A stretch of 6,854 nt of DNA from Gemmatimonadota bacterium (GTDB lineage: Bacteria > Gemmatimonadota > Gemmatimonadetes > Longimicrobiales > UBA6960). How positions within the stretch are numbered: position 1 is the first letter of the stretch; each line of letters opens with the position of its first letter. The notes beneath the pieces were generated by a model. The model was not told the origin of the DNA and searched no databases. It saw only the letters and a list, made by a program, of their open reading frames with translations. Below, one piece after another: positions 1-4,415 of the stretch. The translations under genes and the position numbers were made by a program. The stretch covers positions 1 to 6,854 of the forward strand of contig JAHWKH010000136.1 in the NCBI GenBank assembly GCA_019347995.1, given 5' to 3'.

Positions 1-2
1 GG

Positions 3-344
3 GCCTCCGACTACGGCGCGTATCAGGACTACCTGGAGGTCCACCCCGACGAGTTCATGGCGCTCGTCAACACCATCCTCATCAACGTGACCAGTTTCTT
101 CCGCGACGCCGACGCGTGGCAGTACATCTGCAAGGAGATAGTGCCGCGCATCCTTGAGCGCAAGGCGCCGGACGACCTCATCCGCGCCTGGAGCGCCGGG
201 TGCTCGTCCGGGGAGGAGGCGTATACCCTCGCCATCATCCTGGCGGAGGCCATGGGGCCGGAGGAGTTCACGCGGCGGATCAAGATCTACGCCACGGACA
301 TGGACGAGGACGCGCTGGCCAGGGCCCGCCAGGCCGTCTGGTAG
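3..344 (+). pseudogene. cheR: CheR-type chemotaxis methyltransferase, fragment (both ends missing)
   Basis: This is an internal fragment of a CheR protein-glutamate O-methyltransferase, which methylates chemoreceptor glutamates using S-adenosylmethionine. The frame is open from the left edge, so the start lies outside the window. Visible family signatures are INVTSFFRD (end of the N-terminal domain and start of the catalytic domain), WSAGCSSGEEAYTLA (SAM-binding loop) and KIYATDMDEDALARARQA (second half of the SAM fold). After the last of these the frame reads V-W and hits TAG at 342-344. A normal CheR continues for well over 100 residues from here. The sequence beyond about 338 is instead the antisense of a dehydrogenase gene, so the C-terminal half is lost at a junction, by rearrangement or assembly error. 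The style resembles CheR domains of large CheB-CheR-PAS hybrid proteins, but neighbouring domains are not visible. Family identification is confident; in vivo status is not. Confidence 0.85.
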
Positions 345-793
345 ACCAGCGGCGCCGCCGCCGCCCGCACGAGATCGACGTCCTCCGGAAGCCGGTACAG
401 GTTGCGCTGCGGCACGGCGACGCGCTCGGCGAAGCCCCCGTCCAGGTGCTCGCCCAGGATCCGGAACCGGGGCGGCGGAAGCGCCTCGCCCGAGGACGTG
501 GCGTCGTACCAGTCGTAGTCCAGGGAGGGATCCACCACCACCCGGGTTCCGGGCTCGACGCCCTCGACGCCGGGGCCCACGGCGTCCACCTCGCCGGCCA
601 TGTCCGAGCCGCCCACGTGGGGGAAGCGCGTCTTCAGGTTCGGCAGCCCCCGCCGCACCCACAGATCCAGGTGGTTCAGCGCCGCGGCGCGCACCTTCAG
701 GCGCACCTCGCCGGGCCCGGGCTCGGGCGTCGGCACCTCCTCGACCCGCACGACGTCCGGCCCTCCGTTCTCGTGGAACAGCGCCGCTCGCAT
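287..793 (-). pseudogene. Quinone-oxidoreductase-like medium-chain dehydrogenase, C-terminally truncated
   Basis: This is the N-terminal half of an MDR-superfamily alcohol dehydrogenase/quinone oxidoreductase, an NAD(P)H-dependent cytosolic enzyme. Starting at ATG 793-791 the protein begins MRAALFHENGGPDVVRVEEV, the family's usual opening. This start has AGGAGG nine bases upstream; an in-frame ATG at 826 would add 11 atypical residues. The GroES-like fold shows AAALNHLDLWVRRG (about 37-49), GGSDMAGEVDAVGPGVEG (61-78) and RILGEHLDGGFAERVAVP (111-128). The last recognisable motif is APLVYQTAWRAL (147-158). The remaining 10 residues (ASASSSMSVA) are antisense of cheR, and the stop at 287-289 is accidental. 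The Rossmann cofactor domain, more than half of a normal ~330-residue enzyme, is absent, so this fragment should be inactive. The lobe that carries structural-zinc cysteines in many relatives reads DYDWYDATSSGEA and has none. Substrate unknown. Confidence 0.85.
318..343. other. Junction between truncated cheR and truncated dehydrogenase
   Basis: Plus-strand cheR is recognisable up to about position 335-338 (ARARQAV). Minus-strand dehydrogenase is recognisable down to about position 320 (VYQTAWRAL). Roughly 20 bases therefore fit both families, in opposite directions. That pattern is expected when two unrelated sequences join through a short stretch of shared sequence. It could be a real deletion or inversion, or a false join during metagenome assembly. 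The sequence alone cannot decide. Confidence 0.6.
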
Positions 794-802
794 GGCCGGA
801 TA

Positions 803-808
803 CCTCCT
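803..808 (-). promoter_or_regulatory. Ribosome binding site of the truncated dehydrogenase
   Basis: The minus strand reads AGGAGG here, nine bases upstream of ATG 793-791. It is the clearest Shine-Dalgarno sequence in this half of the window. It favours the 793 start over the in-frame ATG at 826, which would place this site inside the gene. Confidence 0.65.
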
Positions 809-836
809 CGGTGTGCGTGGCTCCATCGGGGCGCCA

Positions 837-865
837 AGAGTACCGGCGGGGGCCGACGTCGTCTA
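837..865 (-). promoter_or_regulatory. Possible promoter for the dehydrogenase gene
   Basis: On the minus strand, TAGACG (865-860, four of six matches to the TTGACA -35 consensus) is separated by 17 bases from TACTCT (842-837, a TANNNT -10 element). Transcription would start near 830, leaving a leader of about 35 bases that contains the AGGAGG site. The -35 overlaps the -10 element of the divergent gene at 876, so the two promoters could exclude each other. Assigned by eye only. Confidence 0.3.
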
Positions 866-875
866 GCTTGCAGGC
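864..875 (+). promoter_or_regulatory. Leaderless -10 element of the operon starting at 876
   Basis: TAGCTT (864-869) lies six bases before the GTG start at 876. This is the spacing expected when the transcript begins at the start codon itself. No Shine-Dalgarno sequence precedes this GTG. No convincing -35 is visible 16-18 bases further upstream. The arrangement matches that upstream of the gene at 4416, which strengthens both calls. Confidence 0.45.
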
Positions 876-1259
876 GTGACCGACTCCACGCCGCCCCCGT
901 CCGACGAGCGCGATCCACCCGCCGACGACGACGTGCACGCCGGCGCCGACGTCACGCTGGGGGGATATTTCGAGACCCACGACCGCCCTCCCGCCTTCGA
1001 GGGCGTCGACGGCCAGCCCTACACCGTGTCCGTCGAGGTCGAGAAGACCGCGAACCTCAAGGCCCCGTACGTCGGCTACCTGGTCTTCCCCCGGTGGGCG
1101 GAGACAGGGGTCGGCATCGTGGGACACGTGGAAACGCCGGTCCTCTGGGAGGGGACGGCACGCGACGACGTGCTGGCCGAGGCCGGGGCCACGCCCCTCC
1201 TGCGCGTGAAGGGGCTCCTGGACGAGGCCATCCGCAGGAAGACCGAAGGAACGGAATAG
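876..1259 (+). CDS. Hypothetical protein, first gene of the proline dehydrogenase operon
   Basis: This is a 127-residue protein that I cannot assign to a named family. The GTG start at 876 is preceded by a leaderless-type -10 element. The first 25 or so residues are acidic and proline-rich (STPPPSDERDPPADDDV), probably disordered. From about residue 28 a compact region follows: GGYFETHDRPPAFEGVDG, then alternating strands (YTVSVEVE, APYVGYLVFPRW, GVGIVGHVETPVL), and a C-terminal helix (TPLLRVKGLLDEAIRRK). No signal peptide, membrane segment or cysteine pair is present, so it should be a small soluble cytosolic protein. The gene ends 14 bp before proline dehydrogenase, so the two are probably co-transcribed and perhaps functionally linked. 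It has normal codon character for the region and appears genuine. Confidence 0.75.
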   Translation: MTDSTPPPSDERDPPADDDVHAGADVTLGGYFETHDRPPAFEGVDGQPYTVSVEVEKTANLKAPYVGYLVFPRWAETGVGIVGHVETPVLWEGTARDDVLAEAGATPLLRVKGLLDEAIRRKTEGTE

Positions 1260-1273
1260 GCGGCGACTCCTCC

Positions 1274-2236
1274 ATGCTCCGCGACACCCTCATCCTCCTC
1301 GGGGAGTCCGACGCCGCCAGGGCGGTGGTCACCCGCACCCCGTTGCGGGGAATGGCCCGCCGATTCGTCCCGGGCGAGACGGTGGAGGAGCTCGTCGGCG
1401 CCACCGCCGCGGCGAACGACCAGGGCATGGCCGTCACCGCCAACTTCCTCGGCGAGTCGGTGAAGAGCGAGGAAGCGGCGCGGGACGCGGCCGACGCCTA
1501 CCTCCAAGTCATGGATTGCATCGCCGCGGAGGACCTGCGCGCGGGCGTCTCCCTCAAGTTCACGCAGCTCGGCCAGAGCATCTCCGAGCCGTTCCTCGCC
1601 GAGAACCTCGGCCGGGTGCTGGAGCGCGGCGACCGGGACGGGATCTTCATACGCTTCGACATGGAGTCGTCGCAGTACACCCAGCGCACCCTCGACGCCT
1701 TCGAGAAGCTGTGGGCCGACGGCTGGCGCCGCATCGGCGTGGTCCTGCAGGCCTACCTCCACCGCACCGCGGGCGACGTGGCCCGCATGAACGAGCTGGG
1801 CGCCCCCGTGAGGCTGTGCAAGGGCGCCTACGCCGAGCCGCCCGAGGTCGCGTTCCAGGACCGCGACGAGGTCGACCGCAGCTTCGTGGAGCTCATGCGC
1901 ATGCTCCTGTCGAAGGGGACACAGGCCGCCATCGCCACCCACGACGAGCGGATGATCGAGGCCACGGTGGAGTTCGCCCGGAGCGAGGGCGTCCAGCCCG
2001 ACGCGTTCGAGTTCCAGATGCTGCACGGCGTGCGGCGCGACCTCCAGCGCCAGCTCATGGAGGACGGCTGGCGGATGCGCGTCTACGTCCCCTTCGGCAC
2101 CCACTGGTACCCGTATCTGATGCGGCGCCTGGCCGAGCGGCCCGCCAACGTCCTCTTCCTGGCGGGCAGCGTGGTGCGCGAGTCGCCCCTGGGCTTCCTG
2201 TGGCCGGGCGGACGCCGGCGCAACGGCGCGCCATGA
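1274..2236 (+). CDS. Proline dehydrogenase (monofunctional PRODH)
   Basis: This 320-residue FAD enzyme oxidises L-proline to delta-1-pyrroline-5-carboxylate, the first step of proline catabolism to glutamate. The PRODH beta/alpha barrel covers almost the whole length. Motifs in order: GVSLKFTQLGQSI (91-103), FIRFDMESSQYTQRTLDAF (125-143), VVLQAYLHRT (156-165), VRLCKGAYAEPPEVAF (179-194), AIATHDERMIE (219-229), FEFQMLHGVRRDLQ (245-258), and RVYVPFGTHWYPYLMRRLAE (269-288). The MRR pair matches the substrate-carboxylate arginines of PutA. No P5C dehydrogenase or DNA-binding domain is fused, so this is the short bacterial form and the P5C dehydrogenase must be elsewhere. ATG 1274 gives the family's normal N-terminus; no strong Shine-Dalgarno is seen. 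It follows the hypothetical gene by 14 bp and overlaps queE by four bases (ATGA), so translation is probably coupled. I leave the symbol blank because naming (putA, putB, fadM) varies. Confidence 0.95.
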   Translation: MLRDTLILLGESDAARAVVTRTPLRGMARRFVPGETVEELVGATAAANDQGMAVTANFLGESVKSEEAARDAADAYLQVMDCIAAEDLRAGVSLKFTQLGQSISEPFLAENLGRVLERGDRDGIFIRFDMESSQYTQRTLDAFEKLWADGWRRIGVVLQAYLHRTAGDVARMNELGAPVRLCKGAYAEPPEVAFQDRDEVDRSFVELMRMLLSKGTQAAIATHDERMIEATVEFARSEGVQPDAFEFQMLHGVRRDLQRQLMEDGWRMRVYVPFGTHWYPYLMRRLAERPANVLFLAGSVVRESPLGFLWPGGRRRNGAP

Positions 2237-2916
2237 GCGGCGAGCCGTTCCTCCGTGTCACCGAGATCTTCCACTCCCTCCAGGGCGAGTCCACGTGGGC
2301 CGGGCTCCCGTGCACGTTCGTGCGCCTCACCGGCTGCCCGCTGCGCTGCACGTGGTGCGACACCGCGTACGCCTTCCACGGTGGCGAGCGGATGACCCTG
2401 GACGCGATCCTGGAGGAGGTGCGGACCATGAGCGGGGGCCGATCCTCCCCCCTGGTGGAGATCACCGGCGGCGAGCCCCTGGTCCACCCCAACGCCTTCG
2501 TCCTGGCCGAGCGGCTCCTGGACGAAGGCTACACGGTGCTGGTGGAGACGTCCGGGGCCCTGGACGTGGCGCCGCTGGACCCGCGGGTCCACAAGATCAT
2601 GGACCTCAAGTGCCCCGGCTCGGGAGAGGCGTCGCGCAACCGCTGGGAGAACCTCGATCATCTCACCGAACGTGACGAGGTCAAGTTCGTGGTGGCCGAC
2701 CGTACGGACTTCGAATGGATGCGCGACGTGATCCGGGAGCGTGGGCTCGACCGGCGCGTGCGCGAGGGGAGCCTGCGCTCGCTCCTGGTCTCCCCGGTCT
2801 GGGGCAGCGTCGACCTGCAGGCCCTGGCCGGCTGGATCCTGGAGGAGCGGCTGCCGGTGCGCTTCCAGGTCCAGCTCCACAAGCTCGTGTGGGGTGCCGA
2901 GGCGACGGGCGTGTGA
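2233..2916 (+). CDS. queE: 7-carboxy-7-deazaguanine synthase (radical SAM)
   Basis: QueE converts 6-carboxytetrahydropterin to 7-carboxy-7-deazaguanine using SAM, an iron-sulfur cluster and magnesium. This is a step towards preQ0 and queuosine in tRNA, or deazaguanine DNA modifications. The 227-residue protein shows the N-terminal substrate motif EIFHSLQGEST (11-21) and the cluster motif CPLRCTWC (C35, C39, C42, the CX3CX2C spacing). It also has ITGGEPL (77-83), DLKCPGSGE (124-132) and the typical C-terminus QVQLHKLVWG (212-221). Length is normal. ATG 2233 overlaps the proline dehydrogenase stop (ATGA), and no Shine-Dalgarno is visible, which suggests re-initiation. The end overlaps the Nudix start (GTGA). 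None of queC, queD, queF, tgt or dpd genes is present in the window, so the final product cannot be inferred from context. Confidence 0.95.
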   Translation: MSGEPFLRVTEIFHSLQGESTWAGLPCTFVRLTGCPLRCTWCDTAYAFHGGERMTLDAILEEVRTMSGGRSSPLVEITGGEPLVHPNAFVLAERLLDEGYTVLVETSGALDVAPLDPRVHKIMDLKCPGSGEASRNRWENLDHLTERDEVKFVVADRTDFEWMRDVIRERGLDRRVREGSLRSLLVSPVWGSVDLQALAGWILEERLPVRFQVQLHKLVWGAEATGV

Positions 2917-3539
2917 GCGACTTCGATCCGAGGCTGGTGCTGCTCAGCGAGGCCCTGTCGGCCTACGCCTCCGACGCCGACGACCCGCCCCACCCCGAGT
3001 GGGAGGAGCGCATCCACGCGGCCGTGGCGCTGGTCGTGCGGGCGGCCGAGGAGCTGGACGTGCTGCTCATCAAGCGGGCCCAGCGGGAGAGCGATCCCTG
3101 GTCCGGGCACATGGCCCTTCCCGGCGGCCGGCGTGACCGGGCCGACACCACCCTCGTCGACACCGCGGTCCGGGAGACCGCCGAGGAGACGGGCCTGGCG
3201 CTCGAGCGTGGGATGCGGCTGGGACGCCTCGAGGAGGTGAGCCCGCAGAGCCGCCGGCTGCCCGACCTCACCATCTTTCCGTTCGTCTTCGGGGTGCCGT
3301 CCGGCGCCGCGGCCCGGGTGGCCAGCGGCGAGGTCGAGGCCGTGCACTGGGTGCCGCTGGAGACCCTCCGCGACCCGGCGACCCGCTGCACCCAGGAGAT
3401 CGAGATCGGCGGCGAGGTGCGCCGGTTCCCCTGCCTCAGGGTGGCCGGCGACGTGGTATGGGGCCTCACCTACCGCATCCTGCTGGACTTCTTCCGCGTC
3501 TGGCCCGAGGAGAAGCTCCGGGAGCTGCGCCCGGGCTAG
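2913..3539 (+). CDS. Nudix hydrolase, CoA pyrophosphatase (NudL)-like
   Basis: This 208-residue cytosolic Nudix protein probably hydrolyses a nucleoside-diphosphate derivative; CoA or a CoA ester is the likeliest substrate. The GTG start at 2913 overlaps the queE TGA. The Nudix region is LPGGRRDRADTTLVDTAVRE (69-88) followed by TAEETGL (89-95). Its spacing matches the NudL form, with REXXEE intact (R87, E88, E91, E92). Just upstream, LLIKRAQRESDPWSGHMALP (51-70) occupies the place of the CoA-specificity motif, but it departs from the classical LLTXRSXXXRXXXGXXXFPGG pattern. CoA specificity is therefore an inference. The C-terminal part (VHWVPLETL, then RFPCLRVAGDVVWGLTYRIL) is normal for the family. 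The TAG stop takes its last base from the adjacent inverted-repeat element. With the element removed, the frame would read on for 34 residues, antisense to ssb. Confidence 0.88.
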   Translation: MSDFDPRLVLLSEALSAYASDADDPPHPEWEERIHAAVALVVRAAEELDVLLIKRAQRESDPWSGHMALPGGRRDRADTTLVDTAVRETAEETGLALERGMRLGRLEEVSPQSRRLPDLTIFPFVFGVPSGAAARVASGEVEAVHWVPLETLRDPATRCTQEIEIGGEVRRFPCLRVAGDVVWGLTYRILLDFFRVWPEEKLRELRPG

Positions 3540-3569
3540 GAGCCTGTCCGAGTAATGGGGCGGGCCGCG
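3537..3569 (+). repeat. Left terminal inverted repeat of the MITE-like element
   Basis: This 33-base arm begins TAGGAGCCTGTCCGAGTAAT and ends GGGCCGCG. It matches the reverse complement of 3839-3871 at 32 of 33 positions; the mismatch is C at 3561 against T in the other arm. Its first three bases are the TAG stop of the Nudix gene. Confidence 0.9.
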
Positions 3570-3612
3570 TTACGGGCACCACGGGGTCAGATCCTAGGCG
3601 GCGCGCCGAAGG

Positions 3613-3646
3613 CGTAGCGACAACGCTTCGCGTTGTTACCGCTACG
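3613..3646. repeat. Two-part hairpin inside the MITE-like element
   Basis: CGTAGCG (3613-3619) pairs with CGCTACG (3640-3646). Stacked inside it, ACAACGC (3620-3626) pairs with GCGTTGT (3630-3636) around a TTC loop, leaving a three-base TAC bulge. That gives fourteen perfect base pairs. The inner part recurs in inverted orientation at 3740-3760. Confidence 0.8.
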
Positions 3647-3678
3647 GCGAGGTGCGCCAACGACGGAGATGACCCCGG

Positions 3679-3698
3679 ACCATCGCTCACGCGATGGT
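3679..3698. repeat. Central hairpin inside the MITE-like element
   Basis: ACCATCGC (3679-3686) pairs perfectly with GCGATGGT (3691-3698) around the loop TCAC. It lies near the middle of the element, between the two copies of the subterminal inverted repeat. Confidence 0.75.
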
Positions 3699-3739
3699 GC
3701 CCGCCCGTAACCCGAAGGGCGAGTGGCGGTTGCGGCGCG

Positions 3740-3760
3740 GTAACAACGCGTAGCGTTGTC
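3740..3760. repeat. Right subterminal repeat and hairpin inside the MITE-like element
   Basis: ACAACGC (3743-3749) pairs with GCGTTGT (3753-3759) around the loop GTA. The whole segment GGTAACAACGCG(T)AGCGTTGTC is the inverted copy of 3619-3640, apart from one loop base (T here, A in the other copy). The unit is thus a palindrome that is itself inverted-repeated. Confidence 0.75.
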
Positions 3761-3780
3761 CCGTCGTCTCTCGTCGTCGC

Positions 3781-3796
3781 CGATGCTTGGGCATCG
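3781..3796. repeat. Short hairpin near the right end of the MITE-like element
   Basis: CGATGC (3781-3786) pairs with GCATCG (3791-3796) around the loop TTGG. It is smaller than the other hairpins but a perfect stem, and continues the palindrome-dense pattern of the element. Confidence 0.6.
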
Positions 3797-3838
3797 ACTC
3801 CTCCTCGTTCCTTGGCTGAGCACCGCAAGCGCCGCTCG

Positions 3839-3871
3839 CGCGGCCCACCCCATTACTCGGACAGGCTCCTA
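3839..3871 (-). repeat. Right terminal inverted repeat of the MITE-like element
   Basis: This is the reverse-complement partner of the arm at 3537-3569 with one mismatch (A at 3847 on the plus strand). On the minus strand its first three bases, TAG, are the stop codon of ssb. Both flanking genes therefore stop exactly at an element end. Confidence 0.9.
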
Positions 3872-4237
3872 CTCCTCCGCGCCGGCGCCGGCCGGCACCG
3901 CCCGCGGCGAGAGCAGCACCAGCTCCCGCACCACCACCTCGGCGGTGGGGATGGTGACGCCGTCGCGCTCGTAGGAGTCGTACTCGAGGCGCCCTTCCAC
4001 GTAGATGCGGTCACCGGTGGACACGTGGTCCTCGGCCACCTGCGCGAGGCGGTTCCACAGGGTGATGCGGTGCCAGTCCGTGCGCTCCTTGCCGTTGCCG
4101 TCGCCGTCGCCTCCCGGCAGCCAGCGGTTGGTGGCCAGGGAGAGGTGGGCCACCTTCGTTCCGTTCTGGGTTTCCTGCACGTCGGGATCCCGGCCGACGT
4201 TCCCCACGAGGATGATCTTGTTCACCGAGCGGGCCAT
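3869..4237 (-). CDS. ssb: Single-stranded DNA-binding protein, short form
   Basis: SSB coats single-stranded DNA during replication, recombination and repair. The ATG at 4237-4235 gives MARSVNKIILVGNVGRDPDV, the typical SSB N-terminus, and GGAGGAG precedes it. The OB fold spans about 5-110: VGNVGRDPDV, VAHLSLATNRW, TDWHRITLWNRLAQVAED, GDRIYVEGRLEYDSYERDG, then VVVRELVLLSP. The residues after about 112 are only RAVPAGAGAEE. At 122 residues it lacks the long flexible linker and the acidic DDDIPF-type tip that recruits partner proteins in most bacterial SSBs. The stop TAG coincides with the end of the MITE-like element. Because base 3536 is C, removing the element would still leave TAG, so the short form may predate the insertion. 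It may be a paralogue of a full-length SSB elsewhere. polA lies about 2.5 kb away on the same strand. Confidence 0.93.
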   Translation of the reverse strand: MARSVNKIILVGNVGRDPDVQETQNGTKVAHLSLATNRWLPGGDGDGNGKERTDWHRITLWNRLAQVAEDHVSTGDRIYVEGRLEYDSYERDGVTIPTAEVVVRELVLLSPRAVPAGAGAEE

Positions 4238-4240
4238 GCG

Positions 4241-4247
4241 CTCCTCC
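4241..4247 (-). promoter_or_regulatory. Ribosome binding site of ssb
   Basis: The minus strand reads GGAGGAG, ending three bases before ATG 4237-4235. It supports this start against longer in-frame alternatives, the earliest of which is at 4582 and would run antisense through the divergent gene. Confidence 0.6.
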
Positions 4248-4265
4248 AGGTCCGGGCGTGGTGCT

Positions 4266-4281
4266 CCCGCCGCGCGGCGGG
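4266..4281. repeat. Perfect 16-bp palindrome in the ssb/divergent-gene intergenic region
   Basis: CCCGCCGCGCGGCGGG reads the same on both strands. It begins 29 bases upstream of the ssb start codon, on the side of the divergent gene at 4416. It could be an operator or a leader hairpin of ssb. In sequence this GC-rich such a palindrome may also occur by chance, so function is only a possibility. The rest of the 4238-4415 gap shows the ssb ribosome binding site and the promoter at 4380-4408. Confidence 0.3.
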
Positions 4282-4379
4282 GCCGGCGGCGTATCGACAC
4301 CGGGACGATGAGGGGCGCGCCAGGGCGATCCCATGGCGAAACGCGCCCCCGCCACGGAGCCCTCCACACCACGGATCCC

Positions 4380-4408
4380 TGGACCGCGCGCCGGGGGCGC
4401 GGTAGCCT
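4380..4408 (+). promoter_or_regulatory. Leaderless promoter of the gene at 4416
   Basis: TGGACC (4380-4385, four of six matches to TTGACA) is followed after 17 bases by TAGCCT (4403-4408, TANNNT), and the ATG is seven bases further on. Transcription would start at or next to the ATG. No Shine-Dalgarno is present, consistent with a leaderless message. Confidence 0.5.
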
Positions 4409-4415
4409 CTCCTGC

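Larger units (their letters stand above)
3539..3869. mobile_element. 331-bp MITE-like element with TA flanks
   Basis: This non-coding element lies between two convergent genes. Its ends form a 33-bp inverted repeat (including the flanking TA) with one mismatch. TA is present immediately outside both ends (3537-3538 and 3870-3871), as expected for a two-base target duplication. Such duplication is known for IS630/Tc1-mariner elements and for some IS5-group elements. The outermost sequence is GGAGCCTGTCCGAGTAAT. The interior contains at least four perfect hairpins and a further subterminal inverted repeat. Reading frames crossing it are mixed and resemble no protein, so it encodes no transposase and would need one supplied in trans. 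It could alternatively be read as a large structured RNA or a bidirectional terminator for the convergent genes. The ends are certain from sequence; mobility is inferred. Confidence 0.75.

Noticed and set aside
200..1273. Long open frame extending proline dehydrogenase upstream to position 200
   Set aside because: The upstream part is arginine/glycine/histidine-rich GC-frame noise that crosses the dehydrogenase and hypothetical genes. Family homology begins at the ATG 1274.
1076..2104. 342-residue minus-strand open frame opposite proline dehydrogenase
   Set aside because: It is the antisense shadow of a clearly conserved gene, with no recognisable domain and a composition typical of high-GC opposite-strand frames.
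2083..2880. 265-residue minus-strand open frame opposite queE
   Set aside because: It is antisense of a gene whose catalytic motifs are all intact; no family signature is seen.
3601..3800. CRISPR array or tRNA/rRNA gene in the repeat-rich gap
   Set aside because: The repeats are inverted and of unequal spacing, with no regular spacers. No cloverleaf with a T-loop sequence and no rRNA-like block could be found.
3466..3853. Minus-strand open frames inside the inverted-repeat element, considered as a transposase remnant
   Set aside because: No DDE motif, helix-turn-helix or similarity to a transposase could be read. The frames merely translate the palindromes.
3458..4405. 315-residue plus-strand open frame crossing the MITE-like element and ssb
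   Set aside because: It runs through the inverted repeats and antisense to ssb, and its translation is low-complexity arginine-rich sequence.
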